Source: JACCTI01 sp038237435 (GTDB taxonomy: Bacteria; Verrucomicrobiota; Verrucomicrobiia; Chthoniobacterales; UBA10450). Taken from it: a stretch of DNA of 64,000 nucleotides. The notes under the pieces are model-generated. The model was not told where the DNA came from. It made no database searches and worked only from the letters and a program-made list of their open reading frames with translations. Of this stretch, positions 34,240-42,957 are shown piece after piece. The DNA lies in contig JBBRYT010000013.1 of NCBI GenBank assembly GCA_038237435.1, forward strand, positions 1-64,000. The letters run 5' to 3'. The stretch's first letter is position 1, and each line of letters starts with the position of its first letter. The position numbers and the translations under genes are program-made.

Positions 34240-35115
34240 ATGGAAATTCCTTACGAGACAACAGCGCGGCCCGACACGGGACTTTGGAACGCCAAGATCG
34301 GCATTTGGCTTTTTCTCGCGTCCGAAGTTATGCTCTTCGGCGGACTTTTTTCGTCTTACATTTTTCTGCGACTCGATGCGCTTCCGGGTCATTGGCCACA
34401 CGGGTTGTTGAATGTGCCGGTGGGTACCATGAACACCGCGATTCTGATCGCGTCCTCGGTTACGGTCGTGCTGGCGTGGGCCGCGCTGAAAATGCGCCAG
34501 TTCACGCGCTACAAAATTTACATGGGCATCACGATTTTGTGCGGCGTGATCTTCCTTTTTGTGAAGCTCTATTTTGAATGGCCGGATAAATTTAAACACT
34601 TCGGTGCTTTCATCCGCGAGGACCGGCTCGAGAAGTACGAGGCATATCTTGGCAATCATCACGCGGCCGAGAAAGGCCTCGATCCCCGGATTGAAATTAC
34701 CGGACACCTCGAAAACCCAGAGGCCTTAACCGATCCGAACATTAAAGAATACGAAGTGCAGCTCGATCAAGTCAGCGCCGCGCCGGATGATCCGGCCAGC
34801 GATCGTCCGCATTTCTGGCAGGTGCCGCGCTCGGAAAAAGTTGCGCACATCGAAAAAGAAGATGTGGAACGCGCGACCTATTTCTTACCGACGCACAGCA
34901 CATTCTTCGCGACCTACTTTACCATCACCGGACTTCATGGCGCGCACGTCCTCGGCGGGGTAATCGTCTTTACTTATTTCTGGCTGCCGATCGGAGCGAA
35001 TCTTTACAAGCGCAACCCCGAACATCTGGCTAATCGCGTCGAAGTCGCCGGTCTCTTCTGGCACTTTGTCGATCTGGTTTGGATCTTCGTTTTTCCGCTT
35101 TTCTATCTTCTCTAA
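34240..35115 (+). CDS. ctaE: Cytochrome c oxidase subunit III with internal insertion
   Basis: 291 residues. The N-terminal helices (IGIWLFLASEVMLFGGLF) and C-terminal helices (THSTFFATYFTITGLHGAHVLGG, WHFVDLVWIFVFPLFYLL) are standard for subunit III. Between them, about residues 112-205, is a charged hydrophilic stretch (EDRLEKYEAYLGNHHAAEKG and following) far longer than the usual loop. It stabilises subunit I; the insertion's role is unknown. Confidence 0.9.
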   Translation: MEIPYETTARPDTGLWNAKIGIWLFLASEVMLFGGLFSSYIFLRLDALPGHWPHGLLNVPVGTMNTAILIASSVTVVLAWAALKMRQFTRYKIYMGITILCGVIFLFVKLYFEWPDKFKHFGAFIREDRLEKYEAYLGNHHAAEKGLDPRIEITGHLENPEALTDPNIKEYEVQLDQVSAAPDDPASDRPHFWQVPRSEKVAHIEKEDVERATYFLPTHSTFFATYFTITGLHGAHVLGGVIVFTYFWLPIGANLYKRNPEHLANRVEVAGLFWHFVDLVWIFVFPLFYLL

Positions 35116-35117
35116 CC

Positions 35118-35474
35118 ATGGACGAAACACCCACCGCCGCCGGAGAAATAGTCGCGCGTAACGAACACGCGCCGCATGACAATCACCACGACGTTTCCCA
35201 GCACGTTAAAAAATATCTGCTCGTCGGTGGCGTGCTGCTCGCTTTCACCGGGCTGACCGTTTTTCTCTCCTACGTCGATTTCGGGAACCGCAAAACCAAC
35301 ATCGCGGTCGGCATGTTAGTCGCGGCGATTAAAGCAGGGATGGTCGCGGGCATTTTCATGCACCTGAGCGCAGAGCGGAAGTTGATTTACCGTATCCTGA
35401 TTTTCACCGCCATGTTCGTCTTTGCGCTGTTCTGGCTCACATATCTGCACTGGTACAATCCTATCTCTCGTTAG
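35118..35474 (+). CDS. ctaF: Cytochrome c oxidase subunit IV (bacterial type)
   Basis: 118 residues from ATG 35118. A His-containing N-terminus is followed by three helices with GMLVAAIKAGMVAGIFMHL, the typical signature of prokaryotic cytochrome oxidase subunit IV, and a terminal TYLHWYNPISR. It begins 2 bases after ctaE. Its stop TAG lies inside CTCGTTAGGC at 35467-35476. Confidence 0.85.
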   Translation: MDETPTAAGEIVARNEHAPHDNHHDVSQHVKKYLLVGGVLLAFTGLTVFLSYVDFGNRKTNIAVGMLVAAIKAGMVAGIFMHLSAERKLIYRILIFTAMFVFALFWLTYLHWYNPISR

Positions 35475-35476
35475 GC

Positions 35477-35686
35477 ATGTCGCTCAAAGGTTTTCATATT
35501 CTTTTCATTTTCTTCTCCACGCTCCTCGCGCTCGGCTGCGGCTCGTATTGCATCTGGGTCGACATGATGGTGGGCGCGCCCGTTTACATCGGCGGCGCGA
35601 TTGTTTCTTTCGCCGCCGCAATTGCCCTCATGATTTACGGCCTCTGGTTTTGGAAAAAAATGAAACGACTCGGTCTCATCGCATGA
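35477..35686 (+). CDS. Small membrane protein in oxidase cluster
   Basis: 69 residues with two membrane helices and a basic C-terminus (WFWKKMKRLG). It starts 2 bases after the subunit IV stop and overlaps the next gene (ATGA). Probably an oxidase accessory subunit or assembly factor; family not recognised. Confidence 0.65.
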   Translation: MSLKGFHILFIFFSTLLALGCGSYCIWVDMMVGAPVYIGGAIVSFAAAIALMIYGLWFWKKMKRLGLIA

Positions 35687-35943
35687 AAACGGGACTCGTT
35701 AGACTTAGCGTTATGCTGCTCTGTTCGCAGGCCGGTCAGGCCATGGCGTGCTCGGTTTGCTACGGAGAACATCCGCCAAAGACCATGCAAAGCATGGCGA
35801 TCGCGATTTGGTTTTTGATGGGTGCGCTCATGTCCGTCCTTGGTGGTTTTGGTGCGCTCGGTTTCCATTTGTGGAGGCACAGCCGTATGCCGCTGGAGCC
35901 GCATCAAGTCCTGGCCGAAGAGGATTTCGAAAAGTATGAGTAG
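35683..35943 (+). CDS. Small membrane protein with Cys motif in oxidase cluster
   Basis: 86 residues from ATG 35683, overlapping the upstream stop. An N-terminal hydrophobic segment ends AMACSVCYG, giving a signal peptide or lipobox-like site and a CxxC pair, then one further helix (about 36-60) and an acidic tail. The CxxC next to the CuA-subunit gene suggests a possible role in metal handling, which is only a guess. It overlaps ctaC. CTCGTTAGAC occurs at 35695. Confidence 0.6.
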   Translation: MKTGLVRLSVMLLCSQAGQAMACSVCYGEHPPKTMQSMAIAIWFLMGALMSVLGGFGALGFHLWRHSRMPLEPHQVLAEEDFEKYE

Positions 35944-36844
35944 CTTTCCCCTCGCGCTGATTAACGAGTTGCTCGGTCAACAGCCGAACGCTTCCGAGCA
36001 CGGCTTCCAGGTCGATCACATCCTCGAATTCTGCCATTGGTTCATGGCCATTCTCTTTGTCGGTTGGTCGGTCTTTTTGGTCTACGTTTTGATTCGCTTC
36101 CACAAGAGCCGCCATCCGGTGGCCGATCATGAAGGCGTTACGTCAGGCATTTCGACCCACTTGGAATTCGCGGTCGTGCTCATCGATGCCGTTTTGCTCA
36201 TCGGTTTTGCCATCCCGATCTGGGGCAAGTTCGTCGACAACTTCCCCGACTCGAAAGACGCGATCGTTATTCACGCCGTCGGACAGCAATTCAATTGGAA
36301 CTTCCACATGCCGGGTCCGGACGGACAATTTGGTAAGCGCGATGTGAGTCTGGTCACCACTTCGAATCCACTCGGTCTCGATCCGGAAAGTCCCGAGGGA
36401 AAAGATGATCTCGTCTTCGTTAGCGAACTGCACGTCCCCGTGGATCGCAATGTCATCGTCGAGACGTCATCGAAGGATGTCATCCATAACTTCGCCCTGC
36501 CAAATATGCGCGCGGCGCAGGACGCAATTCCGGGAACGATTATTCCGATGACTTTCCGTCCCATCAAGACCGGCACCTACGAGATTGTTTGCGGACAATT
36601 ATGCGGCTTGGGACATTACGGAATGAAGGGGACGCTGGTTGTCGATACGCCGTCGGATTATCAGGCGTGGCTCAAGGAACGCGCCGAGCTGTCGGGCTCG
36701 GTCAATGCACCTGCCGCGGGCGAGCGACCGCCCAGTGAACCCGGCCCGGATCAGAATCGTGGTTCCGTTCCAGAGCCCGGCGCGGCGCGCGTGGGCAATC
36801 CGAGCGGCACGCCGAATCCCGAGCCGAGCGCGTCTCCGAAATAG
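35936..36844 (+). CDS. ctaC: Cytochrome c oxidase subunit II
   Basis: 302 residues from ATG 35936. Two N-terminal helices, then the cupredoxin domain with the CuA ligands H184 (VIHNFALP), C219-x3-C223 (CGQLCGLGHYGM), H227 and M230. The usual Glu between the cysteines is Gln. No C-terminal cytochrome c domain is present, so the enzyme is aa3 rather than caa3; instead the tail is Pro-rich. It accepts electrons from cytochrome c. Confidence 0.93.
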   Translation: MSSFPLALINELLGQQPNASEHGFQVDHILEFCHWFMAILFVGWSVFLVYVLIRFHKSRHPVADHEGVTSGISTHLEFAVVLIDAVLLIGFAIPIWGKFVDNFPDSKDAIVIHAVGQQFNWNFHMPGPDGQFGKRDVSLVTTSNPLGLDPESPEGKDDLVFVSELHVPVDRNVIVETSSKDVIHNFALPNMRAAQDAIPGTIIPMTFRPIKTGTYEIVCGQLCGLGHYGMKGTLVVDTPSDYQAWLKERAELSGSVNAPAAGERPPSEPGPDQNRGSVPEPGAARVGNPSGTPNPEPSASPK

Positions 36845-36868
36845 CACACGCGATCGCTTCGCAAAAAA

Positions 36869-37843
36869 ATGCGAGCACTGAATCGCTTCGTCTGGCTCAC
36901 GACCGTCGCCACGCTCTTTCTCATTTGCAGCGGGGGAATGGTCACGAGCAAAGGCGTTGGCCTGGCCGTGCCCGATTGGCCAACGACTTTCGGCTACAAC
37001 ATGTTTCTCTTTCCCGTCTCGCAATGGGTCGGCGGGATTTTTTTTGAGCACACCCATCGTCTCATCGCGTCGACGGTTGGATTTCTTACGATCATTTTGG
37101 CGATTTGGATTTGGCGGGTTGATTCGCGGAAGTGGATGCGCGTTCTCGGTTTGGTCTCGTTAGGCGCAGTTGTCCTGCAAGGGGTGCTCGGCGGAATGCG
37201 TGTCACCCTGTTGAAAGATGAGATCGGAATTTTTCACGCCTGTCTTGCGCAGGCTTTCTTCGGGCTGCTAATTTTCATGGGAATCGCGACTTCGCGCTAT
37301 TGGAATGAGTTAAGGGCGCGACGCTCGACGATCGTATGGCTGCCGGTTGCGGCGACGATACTCATCTACACACAACTCGCGCTCGGAGCGACCATGCGAC
37401 ATCAACATCGTGATCTGGCCATTCTCGATTTCCCGGCGGCCTACGGTCAGGTTATTCCCAACACGAGTCCTGAAGCTCTCGCTGCGATAAATTTGCAGCG
37501 TGACAATCTCGCCCTGTCTGACGTAAGCGCGGCGCAAATCTGGCTGCAAATGGCGCATCGTTTTCTCGCGTTGTTGATTTTCATTGGCGTCTCCGCTTCG
37601 TGGTGGTCAATCAGAAGCAAGTTGGCAATTGCGTGGTTCGTCTGCGTCCTGTGTCAGATCACATTGGGCGCTTGGACAATCTGGAGCAACAAGGCCGCCG
37701 ATATCGCCACCGCGCATGTCGCGTTTGGCGCGACCATGCTGGCTCTCGGCGTGAGCATCTGCGCACTCGCATTGCGTTCGCGTTTGCCTAACGAGAGCAA
37801 GAACTTTCGCTCTGCCATGGTAGAGGAAGCGCACGCCTTGTGA
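36869..37843 (+). CDS. ctaA: Heme A synthase
   Basis: 324 residues with about eight helices. EHTHRLIAS and the later MAHRFLALL and TAHVAFG segments carry the conserved His residues of CtaA/COX15, which oxidises the C8 methyl of heme O to the formyl group of heme A. It follows ctaC by 24 bases and overlaps ctaB by four. CTCGTTAGGC at 37156 and GCCTAACGAG at 37786 are within it. Confidence 0.92.
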   Translation: MRALNRFVWLTTVATLFLICSGGMVTSKGVGLAVPDWPTTFGYNMFLFPVSQWVGGIFFEHTHRLIASTVGFLTIILAIWIWRVDSRKWMRVLGLVSLGAVVLQGVLGGMRVTLLKDEIGIFHACLAQAFFGLLIFMGIATSRYWNELRARRSTIVWLPVAATILIYTQLALGATMRHQHRDLAILDFPAAYGQVIPNTSPEALAAINLQRDNLALSDVSAAQIWLQMAHRFLALLIFIGVSASWWSIRSKLAIAWFVCVLCQITLGAWTIWSNKAADIATAHVAFGATMLALGVSICALALRSRLPNESKNFRSAMVEEAHAL

Positions 37844-38739
37844 AGGCCGCAGCTATTCCCTCCACGGAAAACGTCGGGACGCGCAGTCGCCCGGTCTTGG
37901 ATTTCGTCGAGTTAGTGAAAGCACGCCTCACCTTGCTCGTGCTTCTCACGACCGCAGTCGGCTTCTATCTCGGCACCGTAGGTTCGTTTCAAGCGCGTCC
38001 GTTTCTAAACGTCATGCTGGGCACTTCGCTCGCGGCTGCCGCGGCCGCCGCGCTTAATCAATGGTGGGAGCGAAGGCTCGATGCTCTGATGCATCGCACG
38101 CGCGAACGTCCCATTCCCGCGGGCCGCATGTCAGCGACGCTGGGATTTTTAGTCGGAATCATCCTCGCGGTCGCCGGCGTGGTTTACCTTGCGCTGACCT
38201 GCAACTGGCTCAGTGCATTTCTCGCTGCTGTTACGATCGCGGTTTATATCTTCGCCTACACGCCGCTGAAGAGAATCACTACCGCGAACACGTTGGTCGG
38301 TGCCATTCCCGGTGCGTTGCCGCCAGTGATCGGCTGGGCCGCGGCGCGTGGAAATGTGCAAGGCGCGGCCTGGAGTCTTTTTGCGATTTTGTTCTGCTGG
38401 CAAATGCCGCACTTCTTCGCCATCGCGTGGATGTATCGCGAAGATTATGCGCGGGGCGGGTTCCATATGCTTTCGCGCGATGACGACAGTGGCGTCCGGA
38501 GCGCGAGCCAGGGCGTTCTTTTCAGCATGCTGCTTTTAATCCTGAGCGGCATTCCGACGTATATCGGTCTAACGAATTGGAACTACGTGCCGGTCGCGCT
38601 CGCGCTCGGTGGATGGTTCGTGGTTATGGCCATGCGATTTCATCGGAAGAAGACACGTGAATCGGCGCGCGCTTTGTTTCTGACTTCGATCGCTTATCTT
38701 CCACTACTCCTGCTCGCTCTCGTCTTGACCAAACAATGA
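37840..38739 (+). CDS. ctaB: Protoheme IX farnesyltransferase (heme O synthase)
   Basis: 299 residues, about eight helices. NQWWERRLDALMHRTRERP is the Asp-rich prenyl-diphosphate-binding loop of UbiA-type farnesyltransferases, and YTPLKRITTANTLVGAIPGA with MPHFFAIAWMYREDY are CtaB-specific. It converts heme B to heme O, the substrate of CtaA. GTG 37840 overlaps the ctaA stop. Confidence 0.93.
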   Translation: MKAAAIPSTENVGTRSRPVLDFVELVKARLTLLVLLTTAVGFYLGTVGSFQARPFLNVMLGTSLAAAAAAALNQWWERRLDALMHRTRERPIPAGRMSATLGFLVGIILAVAGVVYLALTCNWLSAFLAAVTIAVYIFAYTPLKRITTANTLVGAIPGALPPVIGWAAARGNVQGAAWSLFAILFCWQMPHFFAIAWMYREDYARGGFHMLSRDDDSGVRSASQGVLFSMLLLILSGIPTYIGLTNWNYVPVALALGGWFVVMAMRFHRKKTRESARALFLTSIAYLPLLLLALVLTKQ

Positions 38740-39389
38740 ACGCGACCTCCGTCCCTGCGTCTCGTCCGATTTCCATCAGTGCCCTCGCTTGGAAAAGTGT
38801 TCTGTTGGGTTCGCCGCTAGTTGTGGCGACCTTCTTCTTCTTCGTTTGGCGCGCTCAGACAATTCAGCTGGCACATCGGCCACTGGACTCGTTAGGCACA
38901 ATTCCCGAATTTCGCCTAACGAATCAAAACGGCCAGCGATTTGGCTCGGCCGATTTAAGCGGTAAAATCTGGATCGCCGATTTCATTTTCACATCCTGTC
39001 CGGGCCCATGCCCGATCATTAGCAGCCGCATGGCGGAAATGCAGAAGCCACTCGAAAAATCGAATGTGCATTTGGTTTCCTTCACGGTCGATCCACAAAA
39101 TGATACGCCGCAAGTTTTGCACGAGTACGCCGATCGTCTGCGCGCTCGGAAGGGGCGCTGGGATTTTCTGACCGGATCAGTCGATCAAATTTACGGCCTA
39201 ACGAAGGGCGGATTTAAGCTCGCGGTGTCTGATGGCGCTGACGAGCTCGGACGGCCAGTCCACAGCACGCGTGCTGTTTTAATCGATCGCCACGGAGCGA
39301 TTCGCGGCTATTACGACATGATTGCGCCCGATGGTGTGACGAAATTAATTGCCGACACGCATCATCTTTTGCGCGAGCAGCCGCAATAA
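38736..39389 (+). CDS. sco: Sco1/SenC copper chaperone for CuA assembly
   Basis: 217 residues. One N-terminal helix anchors a thioredoxin-fold domain with FTSCPGPCP (C88, C92) and a conserved His in RPVHSTRAVLID, the copper-binding triad of Sco proteins. It loads copper into subunit II. It closes the supercluster, overlapping ctaB by four bases. Three copies or near-copies of the dispersed motif lie inside (38888, 38914, 39196). Confidence 0.92.
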   Translation: MNATSVPASRPISISALAWKSVLLGSPLVVATFFFFVWRAQTIQLAHRPLDSLGTIPEFRLTNQNGQRFGSADLSGKIWIADFIFTSCPGPCPIISSRMAEMQKPLEKSNVHLVSFTVDPQNDTPQVLHEYADRLRARKGRWDFLTGSVDQIYGLTKGGFKLAVSDGADELGRPVHSTRAVLIDRHGAIRGYYDMIAPDGVTKLIADTHHLLREQPQ

Positions 39390-39400
39390 AAAGCGCGAAC

Positions 39401-40837
39401 TCAGCGCGTATCTTCAAACCAACTGACGATTTTGTAGTTGTTGACGATTCCGCCGGACCCGAGCGCTTCGTCGTAATGCAGGTCGGTGATGCCGTTCATC
39501 ACGACCGTCTTGCCGACAAAAGAACCGTCGACCGTACCTTTCACGCCGCCGTTGTGGATGGTAACGTCGAAATCAGGCGCGTAAACCGCCGCGCTCAACT
39601 CTCCGTTTCCGCCGATATCGACCGTTCCCGAATTGCCACTCGGCGGCGTGATCCCATACATGTAAAGATCGCCGGGCTGATTATTCATGTTAACCAAGCC
39701 GTTGCCCTCGACCGCTACATTGCCGGCGAAGTAGATCTTCGCTTTCACACCCGGCTGTAAAACAATCTGCGAATTACCCGTCGCCGAGATATCGCCCGTC
39801 ACATAAACCTCAATGTAAGTTGTTGTGCCGTTTGGATCGCCGGTGAGGTTGAGTGTTTGGTTGCCGGAAAGGTGGACGGCGCTCAACATGTAACGCGACG
39901 CGGGTGATCCCTGTACCGCATTCGCGCTCAGGTTTGCGTTTCCAGAGACAACCATCGGTGTTGGATTGATCGATGGCCAACTCGGAGCGGCAATCGGAAT
40001 TGGCTCTTGATAAAAATCATCGCGTTCCATTCCGCTGACGTTCGCTATTCCACTGACCGTACCGGAATTGGTCGCGACATCGCCGTAAACGTGAGCGTTG
40101 CCCGCGTTTAGAATGCTGCCGTCGGTCGCGATACTTCCGTGCTGCTGACGTTTGGACACATCATACAGACCGTTGGTCGATTTCAACGGATCGCGCGAAT
40201 CATAGCTATCGATGAGAATGTTCGCGTCGGTCAGGTTTAAGGCGCCAACCGACATGATCGCCTGATCGAATGATCCAACCGGTCGCACGATCGCCTCGAT
40301 GCGACGTGAAACGCGCGGACTGCTCACAGCTTGTGAGCTGAGAATACCGTTGGTAAAACGATCCCAGCGCAAACTGTATTTGCGCAGATGCGTATCTTGT
40401 TTGTTATCGCTCGCGCGCGCTGGTCCCATGAGCGGCATCGTGCCCGTGGTGCGGATGCGATAGTATTGCCAGGAGGTACTTGCATCTACCAATTGCGCGG
40501 GCGCGTCGACGTTCACCTCGATGGTCATGGGCGTGCTGGCTAACCCCGCATTTGGAATAGTCGTTAGCCCGTAACTCGTTCCGGCGCCGTCTGTATTCCA
40601 TCCGTTCCAGGCATTGTTTGGCGCGGGATAAAGAGATTTGCGCAGCTCGACGACGGCGAGATCGATGCCGGATTCCGCCGCGAGCAGTGATTCCTGCCAC
40701 ACGGCTGTGTGCAAGGTGTTGTAATACTTGCCGGAAACCACTCGTAACAATTCGGCGGCGACCATGGACAAAATGGTAATGACGAGAATCGTCCAGATGA
40801 GGGCGCTCCCTGCGACGCCGGAGTTCGGTCGGCGCAT
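39401..40837 (-). CDS. PilX/GspK-like minor prepilin-associated protein
   Basis: 478 residues. The N-terminus GSALIWTILVITILSMVAAELL is a class of prepilin-like helix lacking the canonical GF-TLxE, as in PilX/GspK, followed by an extracellular part of repeated beta-helix character (GNGLVNMNNQ, GNGELSAAVYAP). Residues about 225-430 resemble collagen-binding-type domains found in these proteins. It overlaps the next upstream gene by one base and convergently faces sco. Confidence 0.65.
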   Translation of the reverse strand: MRRPNSGVAGSALIWTILVITILSMVAAELLRVVSGKYYNTLHTAVWQESLLAAESGIDLAVVELRKSLYPAPNNAWNGWNTDGAGTSYGLTTIPNAGLASTPMTIEVNVDAPAQLVDASTSWQYYRIRTTGTMPLMGPARASDNKQDTHLRKYSLRWDRFTNGILSSQAVSSPRVSRRIEAIVRPVGSFDQAIMSVGALNLTDANILIDSYDSRDPLKSTNGLYDVSKRQQHGSIATDGSILNAGNAHVYGDVATNSGTVSGIANVSGMERDDFYQEPIPIAAPSWPSINPTPMVVSGNANLSANAVQGSPASRYMLSAVHLSGNQTLNLTGDPNGTTTYIEVYVTGDISATGNSQIVLQPGVKAKIYFAGNVAVEGNGLVNMNNQPGDLYMYGITPPSGNSGTVDIGGNGELSAAVYAPDFDVTIHNGGVKGTVDGSFVGKTVVMNGITDLHYDEALGSGGIVNNYKIVSWFEDTR

Positions 40838-41442
40838 TAGTAAACGCCGCGATTATTTCGCAGCAGAGTTGTGTTGTAGAAGGCGGTTGCTTTCGCCACG
40901 GTATCGGTTGCGCCGGATGAATTGAAAGTCGGCTTAAACGTAATCGAAGTCGTGATTACTTTCCCGAGATCGGTCGTATCGAAGACGAAATCTTGCACAT
41001 CCGTGGCTAGCGCGACCGGACCATTGTTACTTTCCTGTCTGTAAATTACTCCGGCGGACAGGTAATAATGGACGGTGATGGAACAGTCGGACGCTCCGTA
41101 ATAGATGCCACCTTTGCCATCTAGAGTCGGCGTCTGCACATTGTGCGCTGGCGTCGAGTCGTAGTAGCAGGGGATATAAATGTAAACGTCGTTGCGATTC
41201 GGCGGATCGACTTTGATTGCGCGGCGAAAATCCATCGCCATGTAATCGGAAATCCGCATTTGATCAGCGTGATTGATTGCGAAATCGGTTGTGGCCGCAT
41301 AGCTCCGTTTCAGCGAAATGAATCCCATCAGTAACGCCGCCGTCACCGTCGAAAAAATAGCGGTGGAGACAATCAGCTCCGCTAGAGCGAACCCGCGGCT
41401 TGATCTATCCAGACGTTGTCTCGGTCTCGAGCCGCTCACCAT
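40837..41442 (-). CDS. Prepilin-type N-terminal cleavage protein (PilW-like)
   Basis: 201 residues. SRGFALAELIVSTAIFSTV is a type IV prepilin signal: cleavage after the Gly, Glu at +5 (ALAE, position four to five). The mature C-terminal part is beta-rich. It lies in the middle of a three-gene minor pseudopilin operon, overlapping both neighbours. Confidence 0.75.
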   Translation of the reverse strand: MVSGSRPRQRLDRSSRGFALAELIVSTAIFSTVTAALLMGFISLKRSYAATTDFAINHADQMRISDYMAMDFRRAIKVDPPNRNDVYIYIPCYYDSTPAHNVQTPTLDGKGGIYYGASDCSITVHYYLSAGVIYRQESNNGPVALATDVQDFVFDTTDLGKVITTSITFKPTFNSSGATDTVAKATAFYNTTLLRNNRGVY

Positions 41443-41942
41443 TTTGCCACGCCGCCTTTGGCGAGAATCGCGACTGTTTTGCGTGAGACAGGTTGGCTGT
41501 TAATGCCGCCGCTGTAATCGACGGTCCAAATTACTTTCATCGCACTCTCCGCCAGTAAAGCATTGTTGCGATTCACGACCTGGGTCGTGCCGGCAGAACG
41601 GATGATTTGCGTGTTGCCCACGGTATTGCTTCCGTACGGAATCAACGTCAGTGTTTCCTTCATCTGTTTGAGGCCGCCGCTGCCGGCCGCATTAGCGTTC
41701 AAGAGATTCGCGCTCACCCAATCGGCGTCGGTAATTTGATGCCAGTTCGCGATTCGCATCGACTCGATCCGCTGTTGCAAGACCTGACTCGCGCTGGTCG
41801 CTTCTCGCGCCGTGCGAATTGTCTTCATCGCGGACATATTCATGGTGAAAAGCGAGCCGAGAAACAACGCGGACGTGCAGGCCGCAATTGAAGCTTCGAC
41901 CAATGTCATTCCACCGCACCCTGCCTTTTTTGAGAGAATCAT
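41436..41942 (-). CDS. Prepilin-type N-terminal cleavage protein (PilV-like)
   Basis: 168 residues. GCGGMTLVEASIAACTSALF is the prepilin leader and first helix with the Glu at +5. It is the first gene of the operon, with a TATAAT-like box about 45 bases upstream. Probably a minor pilin that primes assembly of a type IV pilus or a type II-like pseudopilus. Confidence 0.75.
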   Translation of the reverse strand: MILSKKAGCGGMTLVEASIAACTSALFLGSLFTMNMSAMKTIRTAREATSASQVLQQRIESMRIANWHQITDADWVSANLLNANAAGSGGLKQMKETLTLIPYGSNTVGNTQIIRSAGTTQVVNRNNALLAESAMKVIWTVDYSGGINSQPVSRKTVAILAKGGVAKW

Positions 41943-41986
41943 AAGAGGCTCCTTGCCATGGAAATAGAGCAGGATTCGGTCCGGCT

Positions 41987-41992
41987 ATTATA
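41987..41992 (-). promoter_or_regulatory. Possible -10 box of the minor-prepilin operon
   Basis: The minus strand reads TATAAT here, 45 bases before the ATG at 41942, in the AT-richest stretch of this gap. A matching -35 at the usual spacing is not obvious. Confidence 0.3.
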
Positions 41993-42057
41993 ATTTCTAT
42001 AACAATAATCGCTGCGGAGTCGCGCACGGAGAACGCGCCCTGTTTCCCAATGAAAGC

Positions 42058-42957
42058 CTACCGCGTCGACTCAGGAATATTCGACGGATTCGTTTCGTCG
42101 CAGACGACTTTCAAATACTCGCGATACTCGCCTTTTGGAAGAGCATCCGTGATTCGGGCGAGCGCTGTCCGATCAATAAAACCGGCGCGATATGCGACTT
42201 CTTCCAAGCAGGCAATTTTCAAACCTTGGCGATGCTCGATCGTCGCGATGTAATTTCCAGCTTCAAGCAGACTGGTTTGCGTGCCGGTGTCGAGCCAAGC
42301 CATGCCGCGCGTGAGCACCTTCACGTGCAACTCGTTTTGCTCGAGGTATTTCAAATTTAGATCAGTAATTTCCAACTCGCCGCGCGGCGATGGTTTCAAG
42401 TTTCGGCAGAGTTCCACGACGCGATCGTCGTAAACGTAAAGTCCGGGCACAGCAAAATGGCTTTTCGGATTTTTGGGCTTTTCTTCGATGCTCATCGCCC
42501 TCCCATCTGGCCCGAACTCAACCACGCCGTAGCGCTCCGGATCGCGCACTTGATAACCGAAAACGCAGGCGCCTTTCTCCACGGCTAGGGCCTCGCGATA
42601 GAAATCGAGTTTTCCGTAAAAAATGTTGTCGCCAAGAATGAGTGACGCACCGGAATCGCCGAGAAATTTCGCGCCAATCAAAAAAGCTTGCGCGATTCCT
42701 TCCGGTTTCGCTTGCTCGGCATACTCGATGCGAACCCCCAGCCGCGACCCGTCCCCGAGGTAGTCCTGCAACATCGGCACATCTTTTGGTGTCGAGATGA
42801 TGAGAATTTCGCGTAAGCCGCCGAGCATGAGCGTAGCGAGCGGATAGCAAATCATCGGTTTGTCGTAAACCGGCAGAAGTTGTTTGCATACGATTTGCGT
42901 GAGCGGAAAAAGCCGCGTGCCGGCGCCGCCCGCGAGGAGGATTGCTTTCTTATTCAT
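42058..42957 (-). CDS. rmlA: Glucose-1-phosphate thymidylyltransferase
   Basis: 299 residues. LAGGAGTRLFPLT (8-20) binds the nucleotide, VCKQLLPVYDKPMICYPL and LGDNIFYG complete the RmlA signature. It makes dTDP-glucose, first step to dTDP-L-rhamnose and other deoxysugars for surface glycans. It overlaps the glycosyltransferase gene by four bases; rmlB, C and D are not in the window. Confidence 0.93.
   Translation of the reverse strand: MNKKAILLAGGAGTRLFPLTQIVCKQLLPVYDKPMICYPLATLMLGGLREILIISTPKDVPMLQDYLGDGSRLGVRIEYAEQAKPEGIAQAFLIGAKFLGDSGASLILGDNIFYGKLDFYREALAVEKGACVFGYQVRDPERYGVVEFGPDGRAMSIEEKPKNPKSHFAVPGLYVYDDRVVELCRNLKPSPRGELEITDLNLKYLEQNELHVKVLTRGMAWLDTGTQTSLLEAGNYIATIEHRQGLKIACLEEVAYRAGFIDRTALARITDALPKGEYREYLKVVCDETNPSNIPESTR

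Noticed and set aside
35936..36844. caa3-type subunit II with a cytochrome c domain
   Set aside because: There is no CxxCH after the CuA domain; the tail is only Pro-rich.
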